Of a stretch of 64,000 bases of DNA, positions 30,986 through 39,294 are shown piece after piece (positions within the stretch are counted from its first letter, which is position 1; every line of letters begins with the position of its first letter). This DNA comes from Akkermansia sp. RCC_12PD (GTDB taxonomy: Bacteria > Verrucomicrobiota > Verrucomicrobiia > Verrucomicrobiales > Akkermansiaceae). The notes beneath the pieces were generated by a model. It worked only from the letters and a program-made list of their open reading frames with translations. It ran no database searches and was not told the DNA's origin. The position numbers and the translations under genes are program-made. The stretch covers positions 310,001-374,000 of the forward strand of contig NZ_CP143889.1 of NCBI RefSeq assembly GCF_036417355.1. The letters are read 5' to 3'.

Positions 30986-32410
30986 TCAGGCCAGTCCTCC
31001 CTTCATCCCCACAGAGCCATACGCTTTCACCACGGGTTCCGCCAGTGGAATGTCATCTTCCAGCGGTTCGGCATTGGGAATATCTTCCTCCACCGGTTCC
31101 GCGGACGGGATGGTTTCAGGCACGGGCTCCGCCACGGGAATCCGTTCCTTCTGCGGTGGGGAACTTACCGGAGGCTTCACGGCAGGAGCAGCAGGACGGA
31201 CGGACGGAGCGGAAACGGCGGGACGGCCTTCCGCCGGGGCGGAAATCTTCGCCTTGGCCCCCATCCTTGCACGCACCTGGCGGGCGATGGGTGTATTCAT
31301 GTCCACGGCATGGGTGACGGGAAGGCTGCCGGCGGGGATCTCCTCGCCCGGCTTGCGCATGTGGATTTCCACGCGCCGGTTGGCAGCCTGTGCATTCTGG
31401 TCCCCCTTGGTGGACACCACCGGGCGGGAAGCCCCGCAAGCCCGGATGTACAATCTGCATTCCCCGTTGGGCCGCGTCAGTGAAATGCCGTTATCCAGCA
31501 GCCACTGGCGCACCGCGTTCGCCCGCATGAGGGAAAGCACGGCGTTATATTCCTCGGAGCCGAAACTGTCCGTATGCCCCTCCACAATGAAAATCGTGTC
31601 CGGATTCTTCATCATCAGCCCCGCAAGCTGGAGCATGCTGAGACGGGCGGAATTCTTCATCACCGCCTTGTTGTACTCAAACAGGAGATCCGCCCCCAGC
31701 CTGCTGTACCCGCTGTCCTTCCCCAGATTGGACTGGGCCATCAGCTGGGCCAGGGACTTGCTGCCGTCCGGCAAATGGGAATCGTCCTGGCCGCCTGAGC
31801 CCTTCAGCTTGTTATTGTACCATTCATCCGGATTGACCATCTCCGGCTCCGCCGTCTTGACGGTCGCCGGACTGGCGGAAGGCTTCAGCGCTTCCGGAGG
31901 GGAAAGCTCCGGAAGCCCCTGGGCAATGGATTTCATGTCCACCAGGGGCATTTGGGGGGAGAGAGATTCCGGAGGGGAGGGAGAAACGGGATCAGCGGAA
32001 AAACTGGTTTCTCCCGGTGCAATCACCACCTGTTCCGGAAGCATGTCCTCCAGATCGGGCAGTTCCGGAGGGGGCAGTTCCTTGATCTGCTCAACCACCG
32101 GCATTTCAGGAATTTCCGTCACGTCCGGAGCCGGACGGTCGTCCGCCTTCAGAACGATTTTCTCAGGAAGCGGCTTTGAAGCCGGCTCCTCCGCGACAGT
32201 CTTGTGGACATGAATACCCAGGTCGAACCAGCTCAGGACGACAAACCCCAGATAATGCACCAGCAGCGCCGCCAGAACGCCTCCCACGGCCACAGCCGCC
32301 AAATGGCGCGGCGCAGGCAGAATGAAACGGCTGCGCCTGCGGCGGTTCTCGCGGAGTTCTCCGCTGTTGTCCTGATACTCACTCACGGGATATTCACTAT
32401 GCTGCACCAT
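30986..32410 (-). CDS. Inner-membrane-anchored OmpA-domain protein
   Basis: In 474 residues the protein has a cytoplasmic basic stretch (ENRRRRSR), a transmembrane helix (about 36-62), a long Pro/Glu-rich periplasmic linker, and an OmpA C-like peptidoglycan-binding domain (about 255-385). That domain carries FIVEGHTDSFGSEEYN and the closing RANAVRQWL and NRRVEIHM motifs. A Pro/Ala/Glu-rich tail follows with repeats of the type E(E/D)DIP.AEP. The domain binds diaminopimelate peptidoglycan in known members. Lack of a beta-barrel and the N-terminal anchor suggest it bridges inner membrane and cell wall, like MotB or TolR-type proteins. It lies 22 bases after the alpha/beta-hydrolase-like gene. 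Confidence 0.85.
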   Translation of the reverse strand: MVQHSEYPVSEYQDNSGELRENRRRRSRFILPAPRHLAAVAVGGVLAALLVHYLGFVVLSWFDLGIHVHKTVAEEPASKPLPEKIVLKADDRPAPDVTEIPEMPVVEQIKELPPPELPDLEDMLPEQVVIAPGETSFSADPVSPSPPESLSPQMPLVDMKSIAQGLPELSPPEALKPSASPATVKTAEPEMVNPDEWYNNKLKGSGGQDDSHLPDGSKSLAQLMAQSNLGKDSGYSRLGADLLFEYNKAVMKNSARLSMLQLAGLMMKNPDTIFIVEGHTDSFGSEEYNAVLSLMRANAVRQWLLDNGISLTRPNGECRLYIRACGASRPVVSTKGDQNAQAANRRVEIHMRKPGEEIPAGSLPVTHAVDMNTPIARQVRARMGAKAKISAPAEGRPAVSAPSVRPAAPAVKPPVSSPPQKERIPVAEPVPETIPSAEPVEEDIPNAEPLEDDIPLAEPVVKAYGSVGMKGGLA

Positions 32411-32432
32411 GAAACAAAACGGGGAGCACGGC

Positions 32433-33539
32433 TCATCTGCCGGACGGCGCCGCAGCCGTCACGGGAAAACGGTAGGATTCATTCATCAGCACCCTGGGCA
32501 TGGGCATGCGGGTATTGTCATGAATCCACTCCGCAATGCCAGCCTGCAGCTCGTCATCCCCATCATACACGTTGACTTTATACGTTTTCTCAAATTTTTC
32601 CCCCTTCTTTCCTTCAATAACATGGAGAAAGGTCCGTTCCTTCGTTCCGTAGGGCTCCCCTTCCCGGATGGATTCATAAAGTTGCTTCTTGTCGTTCTTC
32701 AGGGAATCGTAAATGTTCAGGGAATCTTCCAGAGTGGAAAAAAAGTACTGGTTGGTACAGACGACCATAGCCGGATAATCCAACTTCAGGGCATAATCCA
32801 CCGGAGCCACGTCAAACGTGCTGAAATCAGCACGCCACGCCACCCCGGCATCCATGAGCCAGAAAGCAGGATAGCACAGGGTTTTTCCCCAGTCCTGCTC
32901 CATCTCCCGCATCGCCACCGTCTTCAGGGAGGGGAAGCAGTCCATGGACACCATGCAGCGGATGCGGGGATCTTCGGAAGCGGCCTTCAACAGCACAGCC
33001 GCCCCGAACCCCTGCCCCACGGCGGCCACAGGCGGCAAACCTCCCGTTTTCTCCGCCACGGCGTCAAGCAAGGCGGTAACATCCGCATATTCCTTCAATC
33101 CGTACGTGCAATATTGCCGTGCGTTGTCCCTGCCGCGGGGATTCCAGACCAGGCAGGAATATCCGGCTCCGGTCAGGCCTTCCGCCAGAGGAAGGGACCC
33201 CTGCACGCCATTATCCCAGGAAGTGCAGATCACCACCAGTTCCGGCTTTTCATCCAGATGCGTCATGTTGCCCCGCAGTTTCAGGGCGTCCCTCACGCGG
33301 TTCTGGCGCGGCGTCAGAGTGCCGGACAGGCGGGGACGCACCAGATAGCCGGCAATCGCCGTCCCATCGGCGGAAACGGTCTCCACAGGCTCCATGATCA
33401 TGGACTCTCCGGAAGCGGAACTTTCCGCCGCCCCCACCGGAACCAGCAGCGGGGTGGAGGCATACCAGGAAAACCACACCAGCCCGGCCACCGCAACAAG
33501 CACGAGCAGGAAAAATAGTTGGACAAGACGCTTGAACAT
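32433..33539 (-). CDS. Membrane-anchored alpha/beta-hydrolase-like protein with the nucleophile position changed to Gly
   Basis: The 368-residue protein has one N-terminal transmembrane helix (about 6-26). A serine-aminopeptidase/dienelactone-hydrolase-like fold follows: GLTGAGYSCLVWNPRGRD corresponds to the oxyanion strand, and AAVGQGFGAAV (172-182) to the nucleophile elbow. That elbow should read GxSxG; here residue 177 is Gly (codon GGG at 33011-33009). The enzyme may therefore be catalytically dead, or the assignment of the elbow may be off by a turn. It is the first gene of an operon with the OmpA-domain protein and the HAD phosphatase. It shares a 268-base divergent region with lptF/G. 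Confidence 0.65.
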   Translation of the reverse strand: MFKRLVQLFFLLVLVAVAGLVWFSWYASTPLLVPVGAAESSASGESMIMEPVETVSADGTAIAGYLVRPRLSGTLTPRQNRVRDALKLRGNMTHLDEKPELVVICTSWDNGVQGSLPLAEGLTGAGYSCLVWNPRGRDNARQYCTYGLKEYADVTALLDAVAEKTGGLPPVAAVGQGFGAAVLLKAASEDPRIRCMVSMDCFPSLKTVAMREMEQDWGKTLCYPAFWLMDAGVAWRADFSTFDVAPVDYALKLDYPAMVVCTNQYFFSTLEDSLNIYDSLKNDKKQLYESIREGEPYGTKERTFLHVIEGKKGEKFEKTYKVNVYDGDDELQAGIAEWIHDNTRMPMPRVLMNESYRFPVTAAAPSGR

Positions 33540-33742
33540 GGAAAAGGAAGCACCCGGAAAATTGTTGACGGGAAAAATTTTATCCCATCCAGACTACGTT
33601 GACAACCACCAACTTCTATCGGGAGATTCCCGGGAACCCGCAAAATGCGGCATTTCCGGAGGCGTGTTCTCGCACCATGAACGCACCAGCAGGCGCCGGT
33701 TCCTCTGCCGCCGCAGGGAATTGAGCCGCTTTCCACAATTTC

Positions 33743-33774
33743 CGGAAGGGAAATAACGCTTTATTTCCCTTCCG
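33743..33774. other. Perfect 14-bp inverted repeat with 4-base loop upstream of the LptF/G permease gene
   Basis: CGGAAGGGAAATAA is followed by the 4-base loop CGCT and an exact reverse complement. It ends 33 bases before the permease start codon and lies in the divergent region 33540-33807. There is no U run on either side, so it is not a standard terminator. It could be a 5'-UTR hairpin, an mRNA stabiliser or a large operator. I see no gene in the rest of the 33540-33807 gap. Confidence 0.6.
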
Positions 33775-33807
33775 TGATCTGGCATTCTTGGCGCATACTT
33801 CTTTTTC

Positions 33808-35199
33808 ATGGCAAACCCGGCACAACATCTCCGCCAATGGTTCACATTCCTTGTCCTGCTTGTGCTGGGAGGCGTGGCGGCCTGGTTCCTGATGCCGCGG
33901 GAGTGGTCCCAGATGCAGTGGGAAATACCCGGCACGCCCTCCGAATATCCGCTTGCACAGCTTCTGCGTCCGTGGCTGATCCTTCTCGGCTGCTTTCTCC
34001 CCGCCGCGGGCATGTTCCTCTACAACTGCTCGGACATCATGGACAGGTATGTGGCGCGCACCTGGTTCACCGCGTTCATGATGTGCACGGCCATTCTGAC
34101 CCTGATCTACATCATCGGAGACTTCGCGGACAACGTGGGAGACCTGATGAATCTGGAATCCCCCCTGGAAGGCACTTTCCGCTTTTACCTGAGCCAGCTC
34201 CCCATGATCCTGAACCTTATTCTGCCCTACACGCTGCTGCTGGGCACGCTGTGGGCACTCACCAAGCTTTCCTCCTCCTCGGAAATCACTGGAATGCTGC
34301 AATCCGGCCGATCCCTCCTCCGGATCAACTCCCCGGTCATCATCGGCGCCGTCTTTGCCGCCGTTTACTTCGGTATCTTCGGGTTCCACTGGGCGCCGAA
34401 CTCCACGCTGTACCGGAAACTCATGTTCTCCTCCCTGAGCCAGAACAAAAATGACAGCTCCCGAAGCATTATTTACAAGAATGACGACGAATCCCGAATC
34501 TGGTACATCGGCGATCCTCCCGGCATAGACTCCCCGGGCGAACCGTTCAGACAGGTGCGCGTAGAACAGTTCGGAGCTCCAGGAAAAATGGAATACGAGC
34601 TATTCGCGGACGAAGCCTCCTGGGACCCGCATTCCAGAACGTGGACCTTCCTCCATGCCATTGAGAAAGCCTATCCCCAGCAGCAGCCCAGGGAACTGAA
34701 CGGGGTTCCCCTATTCTCCGGAGACGGGTATCAAACGCGGAAAAAACCTTATTCCGAAACTCCTTGGCAGCTCATCTCCCCCAATGTCCGGGTAGATACC
34801 CAGGGAACACCGGCCCTGCAGGAAATCATCAAGGCGGGCTCCACCAACGCCAAGCAGCTCAGAAGCCTGGAAACGGAGTGGCACGTGAGAATTGCGCGCA
34901 TGTTTTCCTGCATCATTCTGACGTTCATCGCCATTCCCTCCGCCATCACGTTCCAGAGGCGCTCCACGATGTCCGGCATAGGCATTGCATTGTTCCTGGC
35001 GGCAGCCATGCTGTTCCTGTATGAATTCTTCCCCACCCTGGCATCGGCCGGGTACCTGCCCACCTGGCTGGGCGCCTGGATGCCCAACATCATTTACACC
35101 GTCATCGCCATCCGTTTGTTCCAGACCAGGCTGGCACACAGGGGCTTCCTGGAAATGCTGAAAGGCCTGGAAAAAACGCCTGCCCATGACCATTCCTGA
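33808..35199 (+). CDS. LptF/LptG family lipopolysaccharide export permease
   Basis: The 463-residue inner-membrane protein has the YjgP/YjgQ layout: transmembrane helices near 14-30 and 50-72, with further pairs near 88-170, then a large periplasmic beta-jellyroll region (about 205-350) and three C-terminal helices (about 365-445). LptF and LptG form the membrane part of the LptBFG transporter that extracts LPS for delivery to the outer membrane. YVARTWFTAF and GMLQSGRSLLRI match the family's conserved coupling regions. The N-terminus has an extra helix and linker before the usual first helix. Only one permease gene is present here; the partner, LptA and LptB are elsewhere. Confidence 0.85.
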   Translation: MANPAQHLRQWFTFLVLLVLGGVAAWFLMPREWSQMQWEIPGTPSEYPLAQLLRPWLILLGCFLPAAGMFLYNCSDIMDRYVARTWFTAFMMCTAILTLIYIIGDFADNVGDLMNLESPLEGTFRFYLSQLPMILNLILPYTLLLGTLWALTKLSSSSEITGMLQSGRSLLRINSPVIIGAVFAAVYFGIFGFHWAPNSTLYRKLMFSSLSQNKNDSSRSIIYKNDDESRIWYIGDPPGIDSPGEPFRQVRVEQFGAPGKMEYELFADEASWDPHSRTWTFLHAIEKAYPQQQPRELNGVPLFSGDGYQTRKKPYSETPWQLISPNVRVDTQGTPALQEIIKAGSTNAKQLRSLETEWHVRIARMFSCIILTFIAIPSAITFQRRSTMSGIGIALFLAAAMLFLYEFFPTLASAGYLPTWLGAWMPNIIYTVIAIRLFQTRLAHRGFLEMLKGLEKTPAHDHS

Positions 35200-35881
35200 C
35201 CAAATTCCGGAAGATCCTGCAAATGCAGAAAAGGCGCGGAACCTGCTGCGCCGGGCAAGCGCCGTGATTTTCGACTTCGACGGTCTGCTGGTAGACACGG
35301 AATACGCCATTTACGCTTCATGGCTGCGGGTATTTGACTCCTGCGGCCATCCCCTGCCTCTGGACCTGTTCAACCAGTGCCTGGGAAGCGGTTACACGCA
35401 CTGGAACCCCGGCGACCATCTGGAAAAACTGACGGGAAGAACATTCGACTGGGACGAAATCAATGCGCTCCGCCAGAAGGAAATCGTACGCGATCTGGAA
35501 CATGCCGGGCTGCTGCCCGGAGCCGGCGAACTCATCCGCAGCCTGGCGGAAAAAGGAATTCCCATGGCCGTAGCCTCCAGCTCCTCCCATCGCTGGGTGG
35601 ACGGCTGGCTGAACAAGCTGGACATCATGCCTTATTTCAAAACCGTCGTCTGCCGGGACGACAATCTGCCCGTCAAGCCCGATCCCGCCCTGTTCCTCAG
35701 AGCGGCGGAAAACCTCGAAATTCCTCCTTCGGCGTGCCTGGTGCTGGAAGATTCCCAGAACGGCACCACGGCGGCCTTCCGTGCGGGCATGCCCGTCATT
35801 TCCATCCCGAACCGGGTGACGGCCCAGGCGGATTTTTCCCATGCAAGCGTCAAAATAGGTTCCCTGAAGGAACTCCTTTAA
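35186..35881 (+). CDS. HAD hydrolase, beta-phosphoglucomutase-like (subfamily IA)
   Basis: The 231-residue protein has the nucleophile motif IFDFDGLLVDTE, the Ser motif AVASSSSH and the Lys/Asp motifs VKPDPALFL and VLEDSQNG, with a type-I helical cap. These are typical of beta-phosphoglucomutase and related sugar-phosphate phosphatases. Asp-x-Asp at the start fits both, so mutase or phosphatase cannot be separated here. The start overlaps the end of the LptF/G gene by 14 bases, so it is co-translated with it. A functional link to LPS transport is not known. Confidence 0.85.
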   Translation: MTIPDQIPEDPANAEKARNLLRRASAVIFDFDGLLVDTEYAIYASWLRVFDSCGHPLPLDLFNQCLGSGYTHWNPGDHLEKLTGRTFDWDEINALRQKEIVRDLEHAGLLPGAGELIRSLAEKGIPMAVASSSSHRWVDGWLNKLDIMPYFKTVVCRDDNLPVKPDPALFLRAAENLEIPPSACLVLEDSQNGTTAAFRAGMPVISIPNRVTAQADFSHASVKIGSLKELL

Positions 35882-35959
35882 CAGCGGGCCGGGGTACGGC
35901 ACACCTTGACGTTTGGAAATGTGGTCGGGGCCGCTCGCCCCACTGCGCCAAACGGGACA

Positions 35960-36451
35960 TCACTCCACCTTTTCCGACGGAAAAACATGAAGATAATTGG
36001 GCAATAACAAACAGAATTCGCTTTTCGCCTTCCAGACTGCAATATCCCCGCCATTTTCCGAGCCGACTCCCTCCGCGCTTATATGCAGGATTCCATCAAC
36101 ACAGGAGGCTTCGTAACACAACTCCTCCTGGGGGCAAATCAGGGAAAAAGTGGCCATCCTGCTCCACCGGCCATCCAACAGCCCCCACATGACACAGCAG
36201 ACATTCATCTTTTTCCCCGGAACGAAAGGCTTCATATCCGGCAGACCCACCGCATCACACTTCAGGAAGAACATGCGCATGGGAATACCCGCACCCATTA
36301 CCTGGCTGATTTCCGCCAAAACATGTTCCTGCGTACGCATCTTCACCCATTCGGGCGGAACAGCCTTCCGGTCCCCGCCATCAACCGCCTCAGAAAGGCT
36401 ACAGACAAGCACTCCCAGAAGCAGGCCGCACAAACAGAAAAACAATTTCAT
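35960..36451 (-). CDS. Secreted protein of unknown function, paralogue 1
   Basis: The 163-residue protein has a signal peptide (MKLFFCLCGLLLG...CSLSEA). The next section, starting at about residue 25, is nearly identical to its neighbour at 36698-37288: it shares AVPPEWV-MRTQEHVLAEI and the spacing of FFLKC, then diverges towards the C-terminus. I recognise no domain. It has four or more cysteines in the mature part and may be periplasmic or lipid-anchored. Promoter and leader are also duplicated between the two copies, so this is a recent tandem duplication with fast divergence. Confidence 0.65.
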   Translation of the reverse strand: MKLFFCLCGLLLGVLVCSLSEAVDGGDRKAVPPEWVKMRTQEHVLAEISQVMGAGIPMRMFFLKCDAVGLPDMKPFVPGKKMNVCCVMWGLLDGRWSRMATFSLICPQEELCYEASCVDGILHISAEGVGSENGGDIAVWKAKSEFCLLLPNYLHVFPSEKVE

Positions 36452-36467
36452 AACAGGATAGTTTTCC

Positions 36468-36497
36468 GTATCATGCAGAAAGTAGCCGCCTAGTCAA
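36468..36497 (-). promoter_or_regulatory. Promoter of secreted paralogue 1
   Basis: TTGACT (36497-36492) and TGATAC (36473-36468) are 18 bases apart. The same arrangement and flanking bases occur before paralogue 2 (37305-37334), which supports it as functional. The predicted leader is about 10 bases. Confidence 0.6.
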
Positions 36498-36697
36498 CAT
36501 TGGCTCTTGGAAATAGAAAACCTTTTCCGTAATTTGCATAATTTCAGAAAGTTTATAGTGATTTTTGCAAAAAGAAAAACATTAGATTTATTTGAGGAAG
36601 GCATCCAGAAATCCGGCGCAGCGGCTGGAGCAAAATGAAAAAAATGCACCCAAAAAAATCAAGAAAGGTATCAAGCGGATTTCTCCGTTACCCACCA

Positions 36698-37288
36698 TCA
36701 GTTCTTTGAAAACACCTCTCCCGTATTCCTATGAACACGGTTCCCAAGCTGCAGCTTTTCTTCAGGAATCAGACGATCCTCTTCCTTTGATGCGGGATTG
36801 TCCCCTTTTTCTTCCAAACGCATGCGAATAATGTCATCCAAGGCAAGAAGAGCTTCCTCGCTTTCTATCCACGCTGCAATATCTGCTCCCTTTTTTGAAA
36901 GGAAACCTTCCGCTTTCAAACAAAGCATCCCGTCGGCATAGGAAGCCTTGTAATCCAGATCTCCCTGTGGACTTTTGAAACAAACTCCGAGCATACAGCG
37001 CCATACCCCTTTCATTTGAACCCAAATACTGCACCGCAGCAACATTTCATTTCCTGGCTCCATCAGGTTCATGTCAGGACGCCCCATTTCGGTACACTTC
37101 AGAAAGAAAATATGCACAGGCATATTGAAGCCTTCCACCTGGTTAATTTCCGCCAAAACATGTTCCTGGGTCCGCATCTGCACCCACTCAGGCGGAACAG
37201 CCTGGCGATCCTCACTATCAGCCGCCGCAGAAATGCTACAGACAGACGCCCCCACAAGCAAACCGCACAAACAGAAAAACAATTTCAT
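36698..37288 (-). CDS. Secreted protein of unknown function, paralogue 2
   Basis: The 196-residue protein has the same type of signal peptide as paralogue 1 (MKLFFCLCGLLVG). It also has the same conserved block, AVPPEWVQMRTQEHVLAEI, then GRPDMN in place of GLPDMK. Its C-terminus is longer, with an acidic and Lys-rich tail (residues 155-196) absent from paralogue 1. No known domain is recognised. The 246-base gap between the two copies is AT-rich and shows no gene. The tandem arrangement and common promoter suggest joint expression, perhaps with different binding partners (inference). Confidence 0.65.
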   Translation of the reverse strand: MKLFFCLCGLLVGASVCSISAAADSEDRQAVPPEWVQMRTQEHVLAEINQVEGFNMPVHIFFLKCTEMGRPDMNLMEPGNEMLLRCSIWVQMKGVWRCMLGVCFKSPQGDLDYKASYADGMLCLKAEGFLSKKGADIAAWIESEEALLALDDIIRMRLEEKGDNPASKEEDRLIPEEKLQLGNRVHRNTGEVFSKN

Positions 37289-37304
37289 AACAGGATAGTT
37301 TTCT

Positions 37305-37334
37305 GTATCATGCAGAAAATATCCGTTCGGTCAA
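37305..37334 (-). promoter_or_regulatory. Promoter of secreted paralogue 2
   Basis: TTGACC (37334-37329) and TGATAC (37310-37305) with an 18-base spacer. About 45 bases of promoter and leader are nearly the same as before paralogue 1. Confidence 0.6.
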
Positions 37335-37407
37335 CAGGGACGTTCAAAAATGAAAACTCTTTCCCGCAGGATTTCTCCCGCTCTTGTTTCTTGACGGAAT
37401 TCCTTTC

Positions 37408-37857
37408 ATGCCTTATGTAGGGAGAATGCCCTCCCAACATTGCCCATTATATCACTATCGCGTCAAGGACAAGGTCGTCGGCCCCGTCAGCCTGGCCGAC
37501 CTTCATGTTCTGCTCACTTCCAAAAAAATTCCTCCGGACACCATGATCCGTGAAGAACATTGCCAGACATGGATGCCCCTCACGGCGGAATTCCGCCGCC
37601 AGGAGCGCCTGGCCCGCCCCCGGACGTCGGCCGCCCTGCTGGCCTGCCGTCCTCCGAAAAGCAGTTTCCTGTTCTACGCCATTGCCCTGTTCAGCATGGC
37701 CTGCGGTATTGTTCACTCCGTGATGGAAAACTACTTCCAGTACATGGAAGTGGTGTTTCTGCCTTCCATAGCGTTTTTCATGGGCAAAATGCTGGCATAC
37801 ATGCACCTGCTCACCGGAGGAATCAGAAAAATTCCCATAGACACCCCGGACCGCTGA
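37408..37857 (+). CDS. GYF_2-domain membrane protein
   Basis: The N-terminal part (YHYRVKDKVVGPVSLADLHVLLTSKKIPPDTMIREE...TWMPL) is a GYF_2/DUF4339 domain, which binds peptides and is often fused to membrane segments. Two hydrophobic helices follow (about residues 80-105 and 112-135 of the short form). The start is uncertain: ATGs at 37384, 37408 and 37426 are in frame. The last has a GGGAG directly before it, too close to be a good site, so I give the middle one. It is divergent from paralogue 2 with a small shared upstream region. Function is unknown. Confidence 0.65.
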   Translation: MPYVGRMPSQHCPLYHYRVKDKVVGPVSLADLHVLLTSKKIPPDTMIREEHCQTWMPLTAEFRRQERLARPRTSAALLACRPPKSSFLFYAIALFSMACGIVHSVMENYFQYMEVVFLPSIAFFMGKMLAYMHLLTGGIRKIPIDTPDR

Positions 37858-38275
37858 AAACACCCCGGTATTTTCATACCCCAAACGTTCTTTTTCTACT
37901 GAAACAGAATGTATTGCATATCCTACCCCGTAGAGCATCACTGAACTGTTACCGGGCCATGGAGAAATAGCGCAACCCGTCCGCATGGATATGTTCCTGG
38001 ACACGGAAGGAGCTGCGGCATTCCGTTTTTCACGGCCATAACCGCAAGGAGGGCTCCCCACGGAGAATACCTCCATCGCCATCCAGCAAAGCCGGATAAA
38101 AATCAAGTCCTTTCAGGGGAAGAACGTCCCGTCCTCCATCCGTCTTCTAGTTGATGCGGGCGTCCGGATGTTCCATGCAAACAGTAATAACAGGCCCGGC
38201 CTCTCGTCAAAAACCCATTCTCCGGCAGCGGCTCCCCCGTTGCAGGAAATATGGAGGAAAACCTGAAACAGAAAA
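37858..38275. other. Intergenic region, no gene seen
   Basis: Between the GYF_2 gene and the fabD terminator I see no convincing frame, RNA gene or repeat. Short minus-strand frames cross it without start context. Confidence 0.5.
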
Positions 38276-38310
38276 ACCGCCGGAACCTCCAACGGCTCCG
38301 GCGGTTTAAA
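38276..38310 (-). terminator. Terminator of fabD
   Basis: AAACCGCCGGA pairs with TCCGGCGGTTT around a GC-containing loop (38279-38310), followed by further U in the minus direction. It is 17 bases past the fabD stop. Confidence 0.8.
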
Positions 38311-38326
38311 AACAACAATCCGGTCA

Positions 38327-39253
38327 TTACTTGCCCAGTTCCGCAACGGCGGCTTCCAGACTGGGCACGTCTTCAATGGAAATAACAGTGGCATCCTTGC
38401 AGATGCGGCCCATCATGCCGGCCAGGGTCTTGCCCGGCCCCAGCTCAATGAAGAGGCGGTGGCCCTGGTCCACAAGCTTCTGCATGGAGGCCGTCCAACG
38501 TACGGAACCGCACACCTGATGTTCCAGCATGCTGCGGATATCGTCGGGACCTTCCACCACGCGCGCTTCATAATTGCAGTACACGGGCATTGACGGAGTA
38601 CCGAAGGAAACATTTTTGAGCTCTTCCGCCAGCTTCACCATGGCGCTGTGCATCAGGCGGGAGTGATAGGCGCCCGCCACGTTGAGCTTTTTGGCGATCT
38701 TGCATCCGGCGCCCTTGGCTCCGGCAATGGCCTTGTCCACGCCTTCTTCCGTACCGGAAATGACGGTCTGGCCGGGACAGTTGAAGTTGGCTACGTCCAC
38801 ATCGCATTCCTGCGCCAGTTTGATGACGTTCTCATCGGAACCGCCGATCATCGCGGCCATGGTGCCCTTGGTGGCGTTGCAGGCTTCCTCCATGAAAGCT
38901 CCGCGTTTCTGAACCAGGCGCAACCCTTCTTCAAAGGAATAGGTACCGGCGGCGGCATGAGCCGTGAATTCCCCCAGGGAGAGGCCGGCGGCGGCTACGG
39001 GATTCAGGGACGGCGCCAGTTCCTTGAGAACGGCCAGACAGGCCAGGCCATGCACATACAGGGCCGGCTGGCAATTGCAGGTGCGGGTGAGTTCTTCGCC
39101 GGGGCCTTCAAACATGACGGTGGAGAGAGATTCCCCCAAGGCTTTGTCGGCCTGCTCAATCAGGGCTTTGGCGGTAGGATACTTGTCATACAAATCTTTG
39201 CCCATGCCCACCTTCTGGGCACCCTGTCCGGAAAACAATAATACTGCGTCCAT
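38327..39253 (-). CDS. fabD: Malonyl-CoA:acyl carrier protein transacylase
   Basis: FabD loads malonyl onto ACP for type II fatty acid synthesis. The ATG at 39253 is chosen over the upstream one because MDAVLLFSGQGAQKVGMG aligns with the family start and sits just behind a good promoter. The 308 residues have the active Ser92 in GLSLGE (the usual GHSLGE has His before Ser), His197 in AGAYHSRLMH, and NFNCPGQTVISG. It is monocistronic here, away from other fab genes, with its own promoter and terminator. Confidence 0.95.
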   Translation of the reverse strand: MDAVLLFSGQGAQKVGMGKDLYDKYPTAKALIEQADKALGESLSTVMFEGPGEELTRTCNCQPALYVHGLACLAVLKELAPSLNPVAAAGLSLGEFTAHAAAGTYSFEEGLRLVQKRGAFMEEACNATKGTMAAMIGGSDENVIKLAQECDVDVANFNCPGQTVISGTEEGVDKAIAGAKGAGCKIAKKLNVAGAYHSRLMHSAMVKLAEELKNVSFGTPSMPVYCNYEARVVEGPDDIRSMLEHQVCGSVRWTASMQKLVDQGHRLFIELGPGKTLAGMMGRICKDATVISIEDVPSLEAAVAELGK

Positions 39254-39265
39254 AGTTGAGATACT

Positions 39266-39294
39266 AGTATACCGCCCGCAACGGAAAGAAGCAA
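39266..39294 (-). promoter_or_regulatory. Promoter of fabD
   Basis: TTGCTT (39294-39289) and TATACT (39271-39266) are exactly 17 bases apart. The -10 element ends 12 bases before the start codon, so transcription should begin about five bases upstream of the ATG. Confidence 0.65.

Noticed and set aside
37447-38106. 219-codon minus-strand frame across the GYF_2 gene
   Set aside because: Antisense to the GYF_2-domain gene; shadow composition.
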